A DNA stretch of 64,000 bases from Anaerovibrio sp. JC8. Its GTDB lineage: Bacteria; Bacillota; Negativicutes; Selenomonadales; Selenomonadaceae. The stretch covers positions 248,001 to 312,000 of the forward strand of contig NZ_ANBM01000001.1 in NCBI RefSeq assembly GCF_002100115.1, written 5' to 3'. This document shows, piece by piece, positions 17,197-25,730 of the stretch. How positions within the stretch are numbered: the first letter of the stretch is position 1; every line of letters starts with the position of its first letter. The translations under genes were made by a program, and so were the position numbers. Below the pieces are notes generated by a model. That model saw only the letters and a program-made list of their open reading frames with translations, made no database searches and was not told the origin of the DNA.

Positions 17197-17979
17197 TCAT
17201 ATTTTAATAACATCAATAATACTATTGTCTTTTACCCATTCTATTGCTTGCTCATAGTCCTCATTAGTATCAAATTCTATCCATCCATTATTGAAATGCA
17301 ATGCCCTTACTTCCTGCCCAGATTGAATAATTGCATTAAGAAGATCGGTCATGTACGCCTTGCGTACAGTCTTACCTGACTGCTGCCAAGGCTTATTTTC
17401 ATATTCCGTGTACGCGTCTTCCATCAACTTTTGAATAACGCTCAGACCATTTGTGGAAAATTTTAGCAATCCAATATATCTAGCACTAATTTTCTCAAAT
17501 GGCGGATTTTCAAGACCGAGCTCGGTAATATTTCCATTTCCATCAATGACAAGACTTTCAGTATCAAAATCGGTTCTTCCATATCTTTTTAGCCAATATT
17601 CTTTCCAATTATCATCTACAGCACAACAAAAATCTCCACTTGATGTCATCATGCTCCTAAGCATGTCTGATTCAAAAAGAATATCAGAATAACTTACAAT
17701 CACATCATCGTCAAATTCAGATTTTGCCGTCATCAAAGATTCAACCATATTAGTATTTGCATAATCATTATTTGTATAGTATTTGATACCAGCATAGTTT
17801 ATCTTATCTGACGCAAATCCACGAACAATGACAATATCCGTTATTCCACACTTATGGTAAGTTTCTATTTGTCTTTCAATTATCGTCTTTCCCATAAATG
17901 AAAGCATCCCTTTGGGAATATTTTTGGTGTATCTTTTTAACCGCGTACCAGAACCAGCTGCCAATATAATAGCTTTCAT
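17197..17979 (-). CDS. sugar-nucleotidyltransferase-type enzyme; candidate CTP:phosphoglutamine cytidylyltransferase
   Basis: A 260-residue NTP_transferase (GT-A-like) protein. Residues 1-27 hold the nucleotide loop LAAGSGTRLKRYTKNIPKGM; VSYSDILFESDM is the metal-binding region; the end WIEFDTNEDYEQA is typical of LicC/RmlA-like enzymes. On its own it could activate choline phosphate or a sugar phosphate. Together with the next two genes it matches Cj1416 of C. jejuni, which joins CTP and L-glutamine phosphate into CDP-L-glutamine during capsular phosphoramidate synthesis. It overlaps the upstream gene by 4 bases (translational coupling). The IS21 break lies 7 bases after its stop, so anything that once followed is lost. 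Confidence 0.7.
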   Translation of the reverse strand: MKAIILAAGSGTRLKRYTKNIPKGMLSFMGKTIIERQIETYHKCGITDIVIVRGFASDKINYAGIKYYTNNDYANTNMVESLMTAKSEFDDDVIVSYSDILFESDMLRSMMTSSGDFCCAVDDNWKEYWLKRYGRTDFDTESLVIDGNGNITELGLENPPFEKISARYIGLLKFSTNGLSVIQKLMEDAYTEYENKPWQQSGKTVRKAYMTDLLNAIIQSGQEVRALHFNNGWIEFDTNEDYEQAIEWVKDNSIIDVIKI

Positions 17980-18590
17980 ATATTTTTTTCTCCTTCTACA
18001 ATTTTTTTTAACAACTCTAAGTCACAATTACGAATATGAGTATATCTTTCTGGATGCCACATCGTTCCGACTATAGGTAATTTTTTATGTTTTATCTTTT
18101 CAATCACACCATCTTTTGACTTCATCAACACAGTCAACTCTGTCGTCATTAGTTCAATGCAAGCCTCATTGTGATAACTATTTACTTGGGATGACACCTC
18201 TTCGCCACTAATATCGTGCATTACAGCTACATGTCCAGAAACTCGTACAAGCTCGTTGCCAAAGTAATCAAAAATTGATTGCATACCACGGCAAAAACCG
18301 TACAAAGGAATTTCTCTCTTAACAGCAATGTCTATTAAAAGATTATCTGTTGCATCTCTTTCTGGAGCATTTCCACCATATTTTACCAAGCTATTACCAC
18401 CTGTTAAAACTATGCCATCTGGTTTTATCTCTTCCACAAATTCCTTAACAATATCCGGTATATTGGGTACAGGTACTGGAATATAACCACATTCTCTTAT
18501 ATATTTTGCTATACGCTGGTCTGCACAATCTCTCCTCTCACCATATGATTCTATGATTTCTACTCTCTGTGTATAGATAATCTTTTTCAT
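17976..18590 (-). CDS. class I glutamine-amidotransferase-like hydrolase (C26 type); candidate gamma-glutamyl-CDP-amidate hydrolase
   Basis: A 204-residue protein with the class I amidotransferase triad: nucleophile Cys100 in PLYGFCRGMQ, and His179 with Glu181 in GTMWHPE. VLTGGNSLVKYGG (62-73) is the oxyanion-strand region. It resembles gamma-Glu-GABA hydrolases (PuuD). In C. jejuni, the equivalent Cj1417 removes glutamate from CDP-L-glutamine to give cytidine diphosphoramidate. The operon position, between the kinase-type and cytidylyltransferase genes, is the same as there. The alternative, peptide or polyamine catabolism, is less likely inside a polysaccharide locus. Confidence 0.75.
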   Translation of the reverse strand: MKKIIYTQRVEIIESYGERRDCADQRIAKYIRECGYIPVPVPNIPDIVKEFVEEIKPDGIVLTGGNSLVKYGGNAPERDATDNLLIDIAVKREIPLYGFCRGMQSIFDYFGNELVRVSGHVAVMHDISGEEVSSQVNSYHNEACIELMTTELTVLMKSKDGVIEKIKHKKLPIVGTMWHPERYTHIRNCDLELLKKIVEGEKNI

Positions 18591-18603
18591 GCAGTAACTC
18601 CCA

Positions 18604-21396
18604 TTATTCTTCTCTTATCAACTTCTCTTTTTTACAGTCAATGGTCAGTTTTTTCGCAGCAACAACATATTCGTAAATAGACTCACCACAACCGATTGCC
18701 GCTGGAACTTTAAATTCTGCACATCTTATCGCCATATGTGATGCCGCCCCACCATACTTTGTAACCAGCCCAACAATTCCTTTGGAAAAAATCCAGTCAT
18801 ACCCAGGATCTGCTTTCTCTATTACCACTATCTTTCCATCGACATATTTTTCATTTTCATCATCAAGGACAACTACTTCACCGGTAATACAATTTTCTGT
18901 TATATAATTTGGTCTCGACTTAATATGTTCAATATACGTGAAATCTTTTTCAGAACATATAACCGCCGGCAATATTAACTCAGAATTGCTTTTATACAAT
19001 CCGCGTCTTTTATCAATTATAAGCGACCAAAACTCATGTAATCGCTCAACATCAGAATAATATTCTGCTGCATAAACCTCCGGCAACTCAAGATATGACA
19101 GATCAGATAAGGGAATATCTGCTATATTCCCCATACTCTTAATAAGTTCTATAGCAAAACTTAGACTTTTCGTAAAAATATATTTAAAATATTCCCGCTG
19201 TTCTGTAGCAATCTTAATGAAGCTTACGACCTCCTCTCCTGAAACACCAGTAAAACCTACTCTCTCCATTGCTTTGTCTATTGCAAGGCAAAACACGCCA
19301 TCGAGTTCTTGTGGTGCCCGTTCTGATCGTTCATATGATTGCCACCTATCAGAAAACAGCTTATTCATTTGATCATATCGAGAGCTTCTTATATTGTATG
19401 TTCCAGCACGAAGATGACCATACTTCAAACGAAAATCGTCAATATTCATATGCCCACTGATTACTTCATGATAATCTTCATCATAATCCACAGCAATTGT
19501 CCTAATACCTGACATGAAATCATTGTATTGTTGACAATTTATATATCCTTCTACTACAAGGGACTTGCATATTGACTTTGCAATAAATGCACACCTAGCA
19601 TGGCGTGCAAATTGAGGTGTCCCATATTTATTAATTGCTTCAAGCAAGGTTGAAACAGATTTTGCAACTAATCTAAAATCCCTGCTACCTTTTACAATAT
19701 TTTGAATATCCAGTCTTATTCCTTCTAGACATTTTAAATCTACTAAATCGGCAGTTAAGGTATCATGATAAGTGCTGATAACTTTTAAAGTTAATATTTT
19801 TAGAGCGTTTTCAATCGTAAAAACTTCTTCAGGAGAAAAGCCATCCATCATCAATTGGGCCAACCTGCTGTTCAAAGAAAAATCAAAGCAGTTATGCGAA
19901 ATCTCAAATTCAATCTTGTCATGTGCTGACAAATCTCTTTTGAGAACCTCAACGTAATATCTAGTAAGTTTAGTTGCCAATTCATCAGGAAGTGCCCCTG
20001 GAATTAATGCTTCAAATGACCTTTCCACGCTGATATATGGTTTATTGCCAAATTTATACATCAATTCTTTAGGAACAGCTCTATACCCCATAGAAACCAA
20101 TCCAACATTCCATGATAATTTTGTTATTATTTCCCTATACAACGAAAAATCTAAATTCTTCGGATTATCACCAATAATCTCGGCAGGATTCCAAAAAGCC
20201 ATATCTGAAAAACAGGTCAATCCTGTATTTTCTCGTTTTCTGTACTTTAATATAGCTTCGTTTTTTAGCACTTCTATACTATGGTCATTTTTTTGTCTAT
20301 AGAATTTATAAGCAGCTGCCAATGGACGCACTTGAAAAATAACAACATCATCTGTTGTTATTGCAAACTCTATATCCAAAAATACACCTGGAAGAATATT
20401 CTCTATCTCCCACACAGCCTCCATGAGTTTTTTCCATCTTTCAGGAACATTTTCTCTCAATACAGTATACGAAATCCAAGCCGTCGCGCCACCTATTCCA
20501 GATGTCACTGTATCAGTGCTACCGCTATTATCATAATTTATTACATAGTACGGACGATTTTTCTGTATATCTCGAGTAAATATAACACCTGAAGCAACTA
20601 CATTTTCAGTTTGTCGTTGTATTAAAACTTGCTCATCGTTTTCAATATCATCACCATAGGAAGATATTACCTCTGATATAGCATTTCTAAGTCCCTTTTT
20701 ATCAGAAACAATGACATTTAATACTGATGTGAAGTGTCCAGCATTTGATTCCTCAAAAGCATCTTCACGTTTTGATGAACTCCGAACGACAATTTTTCCA
20801 GATACAAAAACTTTACATATTTCATCAAAAATTTTCTCCTCATTAGCAATAAACTCCCCAACCGTGCATACAAACATATCTTCAATGTGGGATTTAGTAA
20901 GTTTCTCTTTGAGTGATTGCAGCGTGTTTGCTTTCGTGGAAATCAAATTATTACTTTTGAACTTTACTTCTGTATCTTTCTTGTTTAATGTAGCCAAAAT
21001 CATTTCAGGAGACAATTTATCATAATAATCAATTTTGACCACCTTACCACCTATAGATTCCACATATTTACGCGCTGCTATAACACCCCATTCATTCCCC
21101 GTAAACAAAGTAATAATAGCATCTGGATATTTTCTATGTAATTTGCGTAAATTATCTATTGGATCAAACGTTTCCTGTGGCCATACTTCATTTATATATT
21201 TTATACTCTCCAACACAGCCCTACGTTCATTTTCACTAGATACATGTGTACCAAACCAAGCATCAGAAGCTTCGTCACTAACTAGGCCAAAAATACTTAA
21301 ATCAGAACCAACTGATGCTTTCTGCAAAGCACTAATATGCCCAAAGTGCATAAGGTCAACCATTCCGTAACTATATGATATATTCATTTTCACCAT
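18604..21396 (-). CDS. TagD-like nucleotidyltransferase fused to a PEP-synthase-like kinase; candidate glutamine kinase, 930 aa
   Basis: Two parts. Residues 1-140 are a TagD/GCT-like nucleotidyltransferase fold with HxGH (H17-F-G-H20); the usual ISSTxIR motif is replaced by KLSPEMILATL. Residues about 180-350 are a PPDK/PEP-synthase ATP-grasp domain (KIVVRSSSKREDAFEESNAG, VFLDIEFAI, FQVRPLA). The C-terminal domain is the swivelling phosphohistidine domain (GGAASHMAIRC, His887, then PAAIGCG). This kinase layout without a PEP-binding barrel matches Cj1418 glutamine kinase, which makes L-glutamine phosphate from ATP. GGGGGA precedes ATG 21396. The hydrolase gene follows after 13 bases. The fusion to a nucleotidyltransferase domain is the odd feature. 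The other reading would be a generic phosphotransferase of unknown substrate. Confidence 0.75.
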   Translation of the reverse strand: MVKMNISYSYGMVDLMHFGHISALQKASVGSDLSIFGLVSDEASDAWFGTHVSSENERRAVLESIKYINEVWPQETFDPIDNLRKLHRKYPDAIITLFTGNEWGVIAARKYVESIGGKVVKIDYYDKLSPEMILATLNKKDTEVKFKSNNLISTKANTLQSLKEKLTKSHIEDMFVCTVGEFIANEEKIFDEICKVFVSGKIVVRSSSKREDAFEESNAGHFTSVLNVIVSDKKGLRNAISEVISSYGDDIENDEQVLIQRQTENVVASGVIFTRDIQKNRPYYVINYDNSGSTDTVTSGIGGATAWISYTVLRENVPERWKKLMEAVWEIENILPGVFLDIEFAITTDDVVIFQVRPLAAAYKFYRQKNDHSIEVLKNEAILKYRKRENTGLTCFSDMAFWNPAEIIGDNPKNLDFSLYREIITKLSWNVGLVSMGYRAVPKELMYKFGNKPYISVERSFEALIPGALPDELATKLTRYYVEVLKRDLSAHDKIEFEISHNCFDFSLNSRLAQLMMDGFSPEEVFTIENALKILTLKVISTYHDTLTADLVDLKCLEGIRLDIQNIVKGSRDFRLVAKSVSTLLEAINKYGTPQFARHARCAFIAKSICKSLVVEGYINCQQYNDFMSGIRTIAVDYDEDYHEVISGHMNIDDFRLKYGHLRAGTYNIRSSRYDQMNKLFSDRWQSYERSERAPQELDGVFCLAIDKAMERVGFTGVSGEEVVSFIKIATEQREYFKYIFTKSLSFAIELIKSMGNIADIPLSDLSYLELPEVYAAEYYSDVERLHEFWSLIIDKRRGLYKSNSELILPAVICSEKDFTYIEHIKSRPNYITENCITGEVVVLDDENEKYVDGKIVVIEKADPGYDWIFSKGIVGLVTKYGGAASHMAIRCAEFKVPAAIGCGESIYEYVVAAKKLTIDCKKEKLIREE

Positions 21397-21437
21397 TTAT
21401 CCCCCAAATATACTTTCATATGTACCAATATTTAATA

Positions 21438-21497
21438 CTACGTGCTCATAAGTACGTGTTTATCAACTGGTGGTAGTCCCATGTAACCTCCATAAAT
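21438..21497 (-). pseudogene. C-terminal remnant of a LicD protein
   Basis: The minus strand reads IYGGYMGLPPVDKHVLMS then TAG. It matches the conserved LicD ending seen in the two intact copies here (MYGDYMVFPPVEKRG; NDYMKLPPEKDR). Only about 18 codons remain, between licD (22548) and the kinase gene. It suggests that a second licD once stood here. Confidence 0.6.
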
Positions 21498-21618
21498 TGT
21501 AATGAAAAAAGCCACAATTAGTAATGAGGTTATACGTTCTTTTGGTAATAGGAATACGATGTCTCACTCTTGAATTTAGTATTAATGCATTCATAATTTA
21601 CAACTACCATATGTTTTT

Positions 21619-22548
21619 TCAGATAAATATTATCTTTAAAAAAAACTTTTTCATATACTCACGATATGGAATATCTGGTGCAAATTCCAATATTCCCCCG
21701 TGCCAAATACCGCGTTTCTCGACTGGTGGAAATACCATATAGTCCCCATACATATTTTTCAACATCGAATCATAATTAGCAGGAATAGGTATTTCCAGCA
21801 TTTCAAAAGGGACCCATTTTATTGCCAGCAAATCGGCTTTATTACACCAGTATTTGCAAATGAAATCATAAGTATGGGTCATAAGTGCCAACCTATCCGT
21901 ATCATGTGTGTATTTAGAAAGATTCCTATCAAATTTTTCTATTAGTTCTTCATATGACCATAGTACTCTTGCCATTTTCTTCAATAACCAATGAGCAATT
22001 ATTTTTCGACCTTTACTGTGATAAGGTTCCCAATAATAATGAGATGCAAATCTCTGCAACCATTTTCTTTTTTTCAACTGCCTATGAAGCTTCTTTTCAT
22101 CTTCTATATAACCATCCAACACAAATATATCAATATAAATGCCATTGTTATATTCTGGCGACTCGTTTCCGATAATTAAGCCTGTGCTCTCACTGTTGCG
22201 CAATCTTGCATAGCCAAAGAAAAATTCTCTATCTGAAAGTGCTGTTTGTAGAAAATATGGCTCCTGAAATTCATCAGCCACGTGCAATAGTTTTTTATAA
22301 TTTTCCCTGTCCATACATATATCCATATCATCATCCCAAGGAATAAAACCTTTGTGGCGAATGGCCCCCAAAAGCGTTCCCGCAAAAGCAAAGAACTTAA
22401 TATTATGCCTTTTGCACACTTGCAAAAGTTCATGCAACAAATCCAGCTCTACCGCCCATACTTTTTTCAGCTTAGTAGACACTAGATACTCATCGCGAAT
22501 TTCCTCCTTGTAGAATTCCTTAGGAATCATTAGCTTTAATTTTGGCAA
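21619..22548 (-). CDS. LicD-family phosphotransferase, about 309 aa
   Basis: LicD signature near the N-terminus: FFAFAGTLLGAIRHKGFIPWDDDMDICM (acidic metal-binding cluster), and the ending NMYGDYMVFPPVEKR. LicD proteins transfer phosphocholine or other alditol phosphates from CDP carriers to glycans on the cytoplasmic face. GGGAGGT lies 6 bases before a TTG at 22548, which is the likely start; the frame extends a few codons further up to 22563. It is next to the phosphoramidate-type genes, so it is one candidate for the missing transfer step, but it could equally use the CDP-polyol made by the 42-45 kb genes. Confidence 0.85.
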   Translation of the reverse strand: MPKLKLMIPKEFYKEEIRDEYLVSTKLKKVWAVELDLLHELLQVCKRHNIKFFAFAGTLLGAIRHKGFIPWDDDMDICMDRENYKKLLHVADEFQEPYFLQTALSDREFFFGYARLRNSESTGLIIGNESPEYNNGIYIDIFVLDGYIEDEKKLHRQLKKRKWLQRFASHYYWEPYHSKGRKIIAHWLLKKMARVLWSYEELIEKFDRNLSKYTHDTDRLALMTHTYDFICKYWCNKADLLAIKWVPFEMLEIPIPANYDSMLKNMYGDYMVFPPVEKRGIWHGGILEFAPDIPYREYMKKFFLKIIFI

Positions 22549-22552
22549 AACA

Positions 22553-23461
22553 CTACCTCCCAAGCAATTTTTTTATAATTTCCTTTATAATCCTCCAACC
22601 TACATGTACAAAATTGCAGAACAACCGCAAATAACTTAATTGCTTAATGCGAAAATCAACCACTTCCACTTGGTCTGTAACATTATAGGTGTGCATGCCT
22701 ATGCAATTTTCTACATATGTATGCTCCTTATAACTAATTTCACCTACCATCACCTCTTGGTATGGTTCCATATTAAGCACTTCCAAAAAAATAAGCCTTT
22801 TACCGTAATCCTCAAAACCATCTTGTGCTACTCTATAGGTTTTTCCATTCTTCATAAAAAACTTACCACCTGGACGACAAATCATCGGATCATCGGTGAT
22901 AAATTCTTCTGTTTTCTTATCAATTATGCCATCTTTCTTAAACCTATACCGAAAAAGATTGCCCCTCATGGGGCCTGTGACTTCATGAGTAAAACAATAT
23001 TCTGGCCTTCCGTCTTCATGAAAGAAGAAAGTGGAGTCCGCATATTTTTTTCCTTCCAATAGTACTGACTTTTTCTCCCATTTGTCTGGGAACCTTACAC
23101 AATCATAACGATGAATATCATTGATGGAACAAGATTCCGGACAGATGTGAATCCCACTTTTATCCTGCCATATAAATGGATAGGATAAGTGATAGGACTC
23201 CTCAATTGCATTTTTCCACTTGATACTTAGTCCATCTTCTAATACACAATACTTGATTTTTCCGCGCCCGCTAAAGGCATTATATGCTTCAGCAAAAATA
23301 AAAATTTTGCTATCAAACTCTATAACAAATGGGTCAGCACACCATTCTCCACATGGATTAGGTATAATTACAAACTCATCCTCACCATTATATCGGTAAC
23401 CGACTTTATAACTGATAATTGCTCCATGATAAGCATTTTTTAATATATTAATCAATTTCAC
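22553..23461 (-). CDS. GINT1-N-like beta-propeller protein, 302 aa
   Basis: Five-bladed propeller-like sequence of the kind found at the N-terminus of glucosamine inositolphosphorylceramide transferases and bacterial sugar formyltransferase-like proteins. It contains NPCGEWCADPFVIEFDSKIFIFAE, KYADSTFFFHEDGRPEYCFTHE, RGNLFRYRF and MICRPGGKFF. The family is recognised from memory. No transferase domain is fused. GAGGAG lies 8 bases before a GTG start. The last bases overlap the upstream end of the licD frame. It is probably a glycan-binding or glycan-processing protein of the polysaccharide locus. Confidence 0.6.
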   Translation of the reverse strand: MKLINILKNAYHGAIISYKVGYRYNGEDEFVIIPNPCGEWCADPFVIEFDSKIFIFAEAYNAFSGRGKIKYCVLEDGLSIKWKNAIEESYHLSYPFIWQDKSGIHICPESCSINDIHRYDCVRFPDKWEKKSVLLEGKKYADSTFFFHEDGRPEYCFTHEVTGPMRGNLFRYRFKKDGIIDKKTEEFITDDPMICRPGGKFFMKNGKTYRVAQDGFEDYGKRLIFLEVLNMEPYQEVMVGEISYKEHTYVENCIGMHTYNVTDQVEVVDFRIKQLSYLRLFCNFVHVGWRIIKEIIKKLLGR

Positions 23462-23585
23462 TTCAGCCGCTCCTCATTCCATTTCCGTAAACTTCACGAA
23501 TATGAATAAACTTCATAAAAGAATTTTTCTCTCAGGATGCCCCCAAAATTGTATATACCACAAATTAAACCTTTGTCGTACAAAA

Positions 23586-24833
23586 CTACCCCTCAGAAAT
23601 TTCCCGTATTCGGTCCGCACAAATTTCTATTTCTTCACCAGTTACTTTTATCAATCCTTCAACAATTGAACGAACAAAATTTTCATTGCTATAACGATTC
23701 TCCACCAATTTAACCAGTCGGTCTGATTCTTTCATACACCAATCAACGTCTTTGTTTGCATACTCTCGTACAACACTCTCTATTGTAGAAAGTTCACAAT
23801 CCGGCAACAAAATCGCTACATCTTCACCAAAACCACAAACGCGACTAAGAATAGGGATAAGGCCCGCAGACATAGCCGTTAGAGCTGACCCCATCTGCCC
23901 TTCCGAACAGGAAGGAACTATCACATACTGACAGCTTTCCAATATTTCTTTGAACTCATCCCCCATAATATTCACAAAGCCAATGGCGTGAATATTAGGA
24001 GTCTCGTACAACTCCTTGTAATATGTCTTGCAAAACAACTTTTCCGATTTGAAGGACGAACAAATGAACAACTCACAAGGAAATCCAGGTTGAGCAAATA
24101 CTTCTAGTAATAAATCCAACCCTTTGTGAATCTGATCACCACTGGCAAAGTACAAAAATTTATTGGCAGACCGTTTATTATTATTAATAGCATAAGGAAA
24201 TTTATAACCAGAGTTTGCAATAAAATTTACTGGCGGCATATTAAATGACGCGGTATAAGTAGCCCAATTATATTCATTACCAAACATAAAAACACCATCA
24301 AAGTCAGTAATATAATCAGGGATTGGTCGAAACTCTCTGTGATCCATAAATCTCACACCACGACGCTTAAATACAGCCTCCCTACGTGCTTTACTTTGTT
24401 CCTCTGCCCATGCAGGGTAAGAACCAGTCACATAAAAAATCCTTTTGCACCCCTGATTCATAAACCCATTATACACCTTGGAACCATACCATCCTGGAGC
24501 CATATCAATCACTAAGTCGTAATTATGTTTAAGGGTTGGTGTACTCCTATTATAATCAATGACATCCACATTATAGCCAAACTCACCCAAAACCTTTGTT
24601 ATAGCCACTGCTTGCCATTGATTTTGATGTCTATAATGTACTTTCTGAGAAAAGAAAGGCTTTGTTATATAACAAAGCAATGCATCTTTTCCATAACTGG
24701 TTTTATTTACATTTCGGCAAATATCATAACCCCGTAAGTGGTCAAAAAAATTGTGTATGTCTTGCATAGAAACTCCCATACATTCTAAACACTTATTAAC
24801 ATAAAATTTTATTACCTGCGCTATTTCAATCAT
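23586..24833 (-). CDS. GT4-type (GT-B) glycosyltransferase, about 415 aa
   Basis: Cytoplasmic GT-B fold: an N-terminal acceptor domain with LVIDMAPGWYGSKVY and FYVTGSYPAW, and a C-terminal donor domain with KFLYFASGDQIHKGLDLLLEVF and VIVPSCSEGQMGSALTAMSAGLIPI (the E-x7-E-like region is replaced by SEGQ). GAGGGT precedes ATG 24833 by 7 bases, so the longer frame from 24878 is not favoured. Donor and acceptor are unknown. It follows an 850-base gap after the RraA-like gene. Confidence 0.8.
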   Translation of the reverse strand: MIEIAQVIKFYVNKCLECMGVSMQDIHNFFDHLRGYDICRNVNKTSYGKDALLCYITKPFFSQKVHYRHQNQWQAVAITKVLGEFGYNVDVIDYNRSTPTLKHNYDLVIDMAPGWYGSKVYNGFMNQGCKRIFYVTGSYPAWAEEQSKARREAVFKRRGVRFMDHREFRPIPDYITDFDGVFMFGNEYNWATYTASFNMPPVNFIANSGYKFPYAINNNKRSANKFLYFASGDQIHKGLDLLLEVFAQPGFPCELFICSSFKSEKLFCKTYYKELYETPNIHAIGFVNIMGDEFKEILESCQYVIVPSCSEGQMGSALTAMSAGLIPILSRVCGFGEDVAILLPDCELSTIESVVREYANKDVDWCMKESDRLVKLVENRYSNENFVRSIVEGLIKVTGEEIEICADRIREISEG

Positions 24834-24878
24834 CCTCTTACCCTCTAGTATATTTATTCCAATTAACCAAAGTACCAT

Positions 24879-25730
24879 TTTTAATTTAACTAGTCAAATG
24901 TTTTCTAGAAACATATCACAATACTTCATCACTAGGCCTAAGTTAGATATTTTTACATAGAATATTATTATCAGTAATTACATCACAACCTTAATTATTT
25001 CCGCTCCAAGAAAAAGGAACTACCCACACCACCATAAGCATTGTATAATGTAGAGTTCTTTTTCAAGTATGTTTCCTCCCAAAACAATACTTGCCACATC
25101 TTCAACAAAATCAGTGGTGTGGGCAAACAAAACTATATTACAGTAAAAAAAGATTTATCCATTACCTAATCTTTACACTTACAATTGCACAAACATCTTA
25201 TAAATACGGTGTGGTAGTTTTGGGAAAAATAATGTTGCCACTTCAAAGCCCTTTCCACTTGCTTCGGTACAACATGGCTCACCAATGTAAGCCAATTCGA
25301 CTGAGCCCATCGTCAAATAATCGTATTCTCATCAATAAGCGATTTTTTCTACAGTCATTTTCCACAATACAACTTATGTACACACTATTAGTCATATCTA
25401 ACCATTATTTACCCTTGAGGACATTACACTTTTATATAATCTTTTCTACTGTAGTTTTCTTATCAAAATATCCAATGTAGGCCATATTATTTCTACTAAG
25501 TCCCATCTCCCCAAACTCATACTTGGCAAGATTGAAAAAGTCCCAGTATTTCAAGACGATTTGACGCACCAATTTCAAGTCCTCCGGTCACCATAATACA
25601 ATAATATGCTAACTTCTGAAAAGCATTAGTTTTCCTTCGTCCCATCAAGGCCAACACTTTCAATAATTATCAAAAAATGACTCGTAAATTGTGATTACCA
25701 GTAACTTACCCACTTCATTTTCTCCTCTAA
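24879..25730. other. 850-base stretch without an intact gene
   Basis: No frame has a plausible start and a recognisable product. On the minus strand a short open piece (about 25435-25580) reads RQIVLKYWDFFNLAKYEF and GLSRNNMAYIGYF, followed by stops. This could be a decayed gene. The plus-strand 129-codon frame here has no ribosome site or family signature. The lower GC and lack of a gene within an otherwise packed operon suggest deletion or decay. Confidence 0.5.

Noticed and set aside
18604-21396. Considered as PEP synthase or a rifampicin phosphotransferase
   Set aside because: No PEP-binding TIM barrel is visible, and the direct neighbours (C26 hydrolase, cytidylyltransferase) fit the glutamine kinase set better. 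The alternative is kept as a refutation test.
25091-25480. 129-codon plus-strand frame in the 850-base gap
   Set aside because: On the opposite strand to the whole operon, no ribosome site, odd composition. I treat the interval as gene-free.
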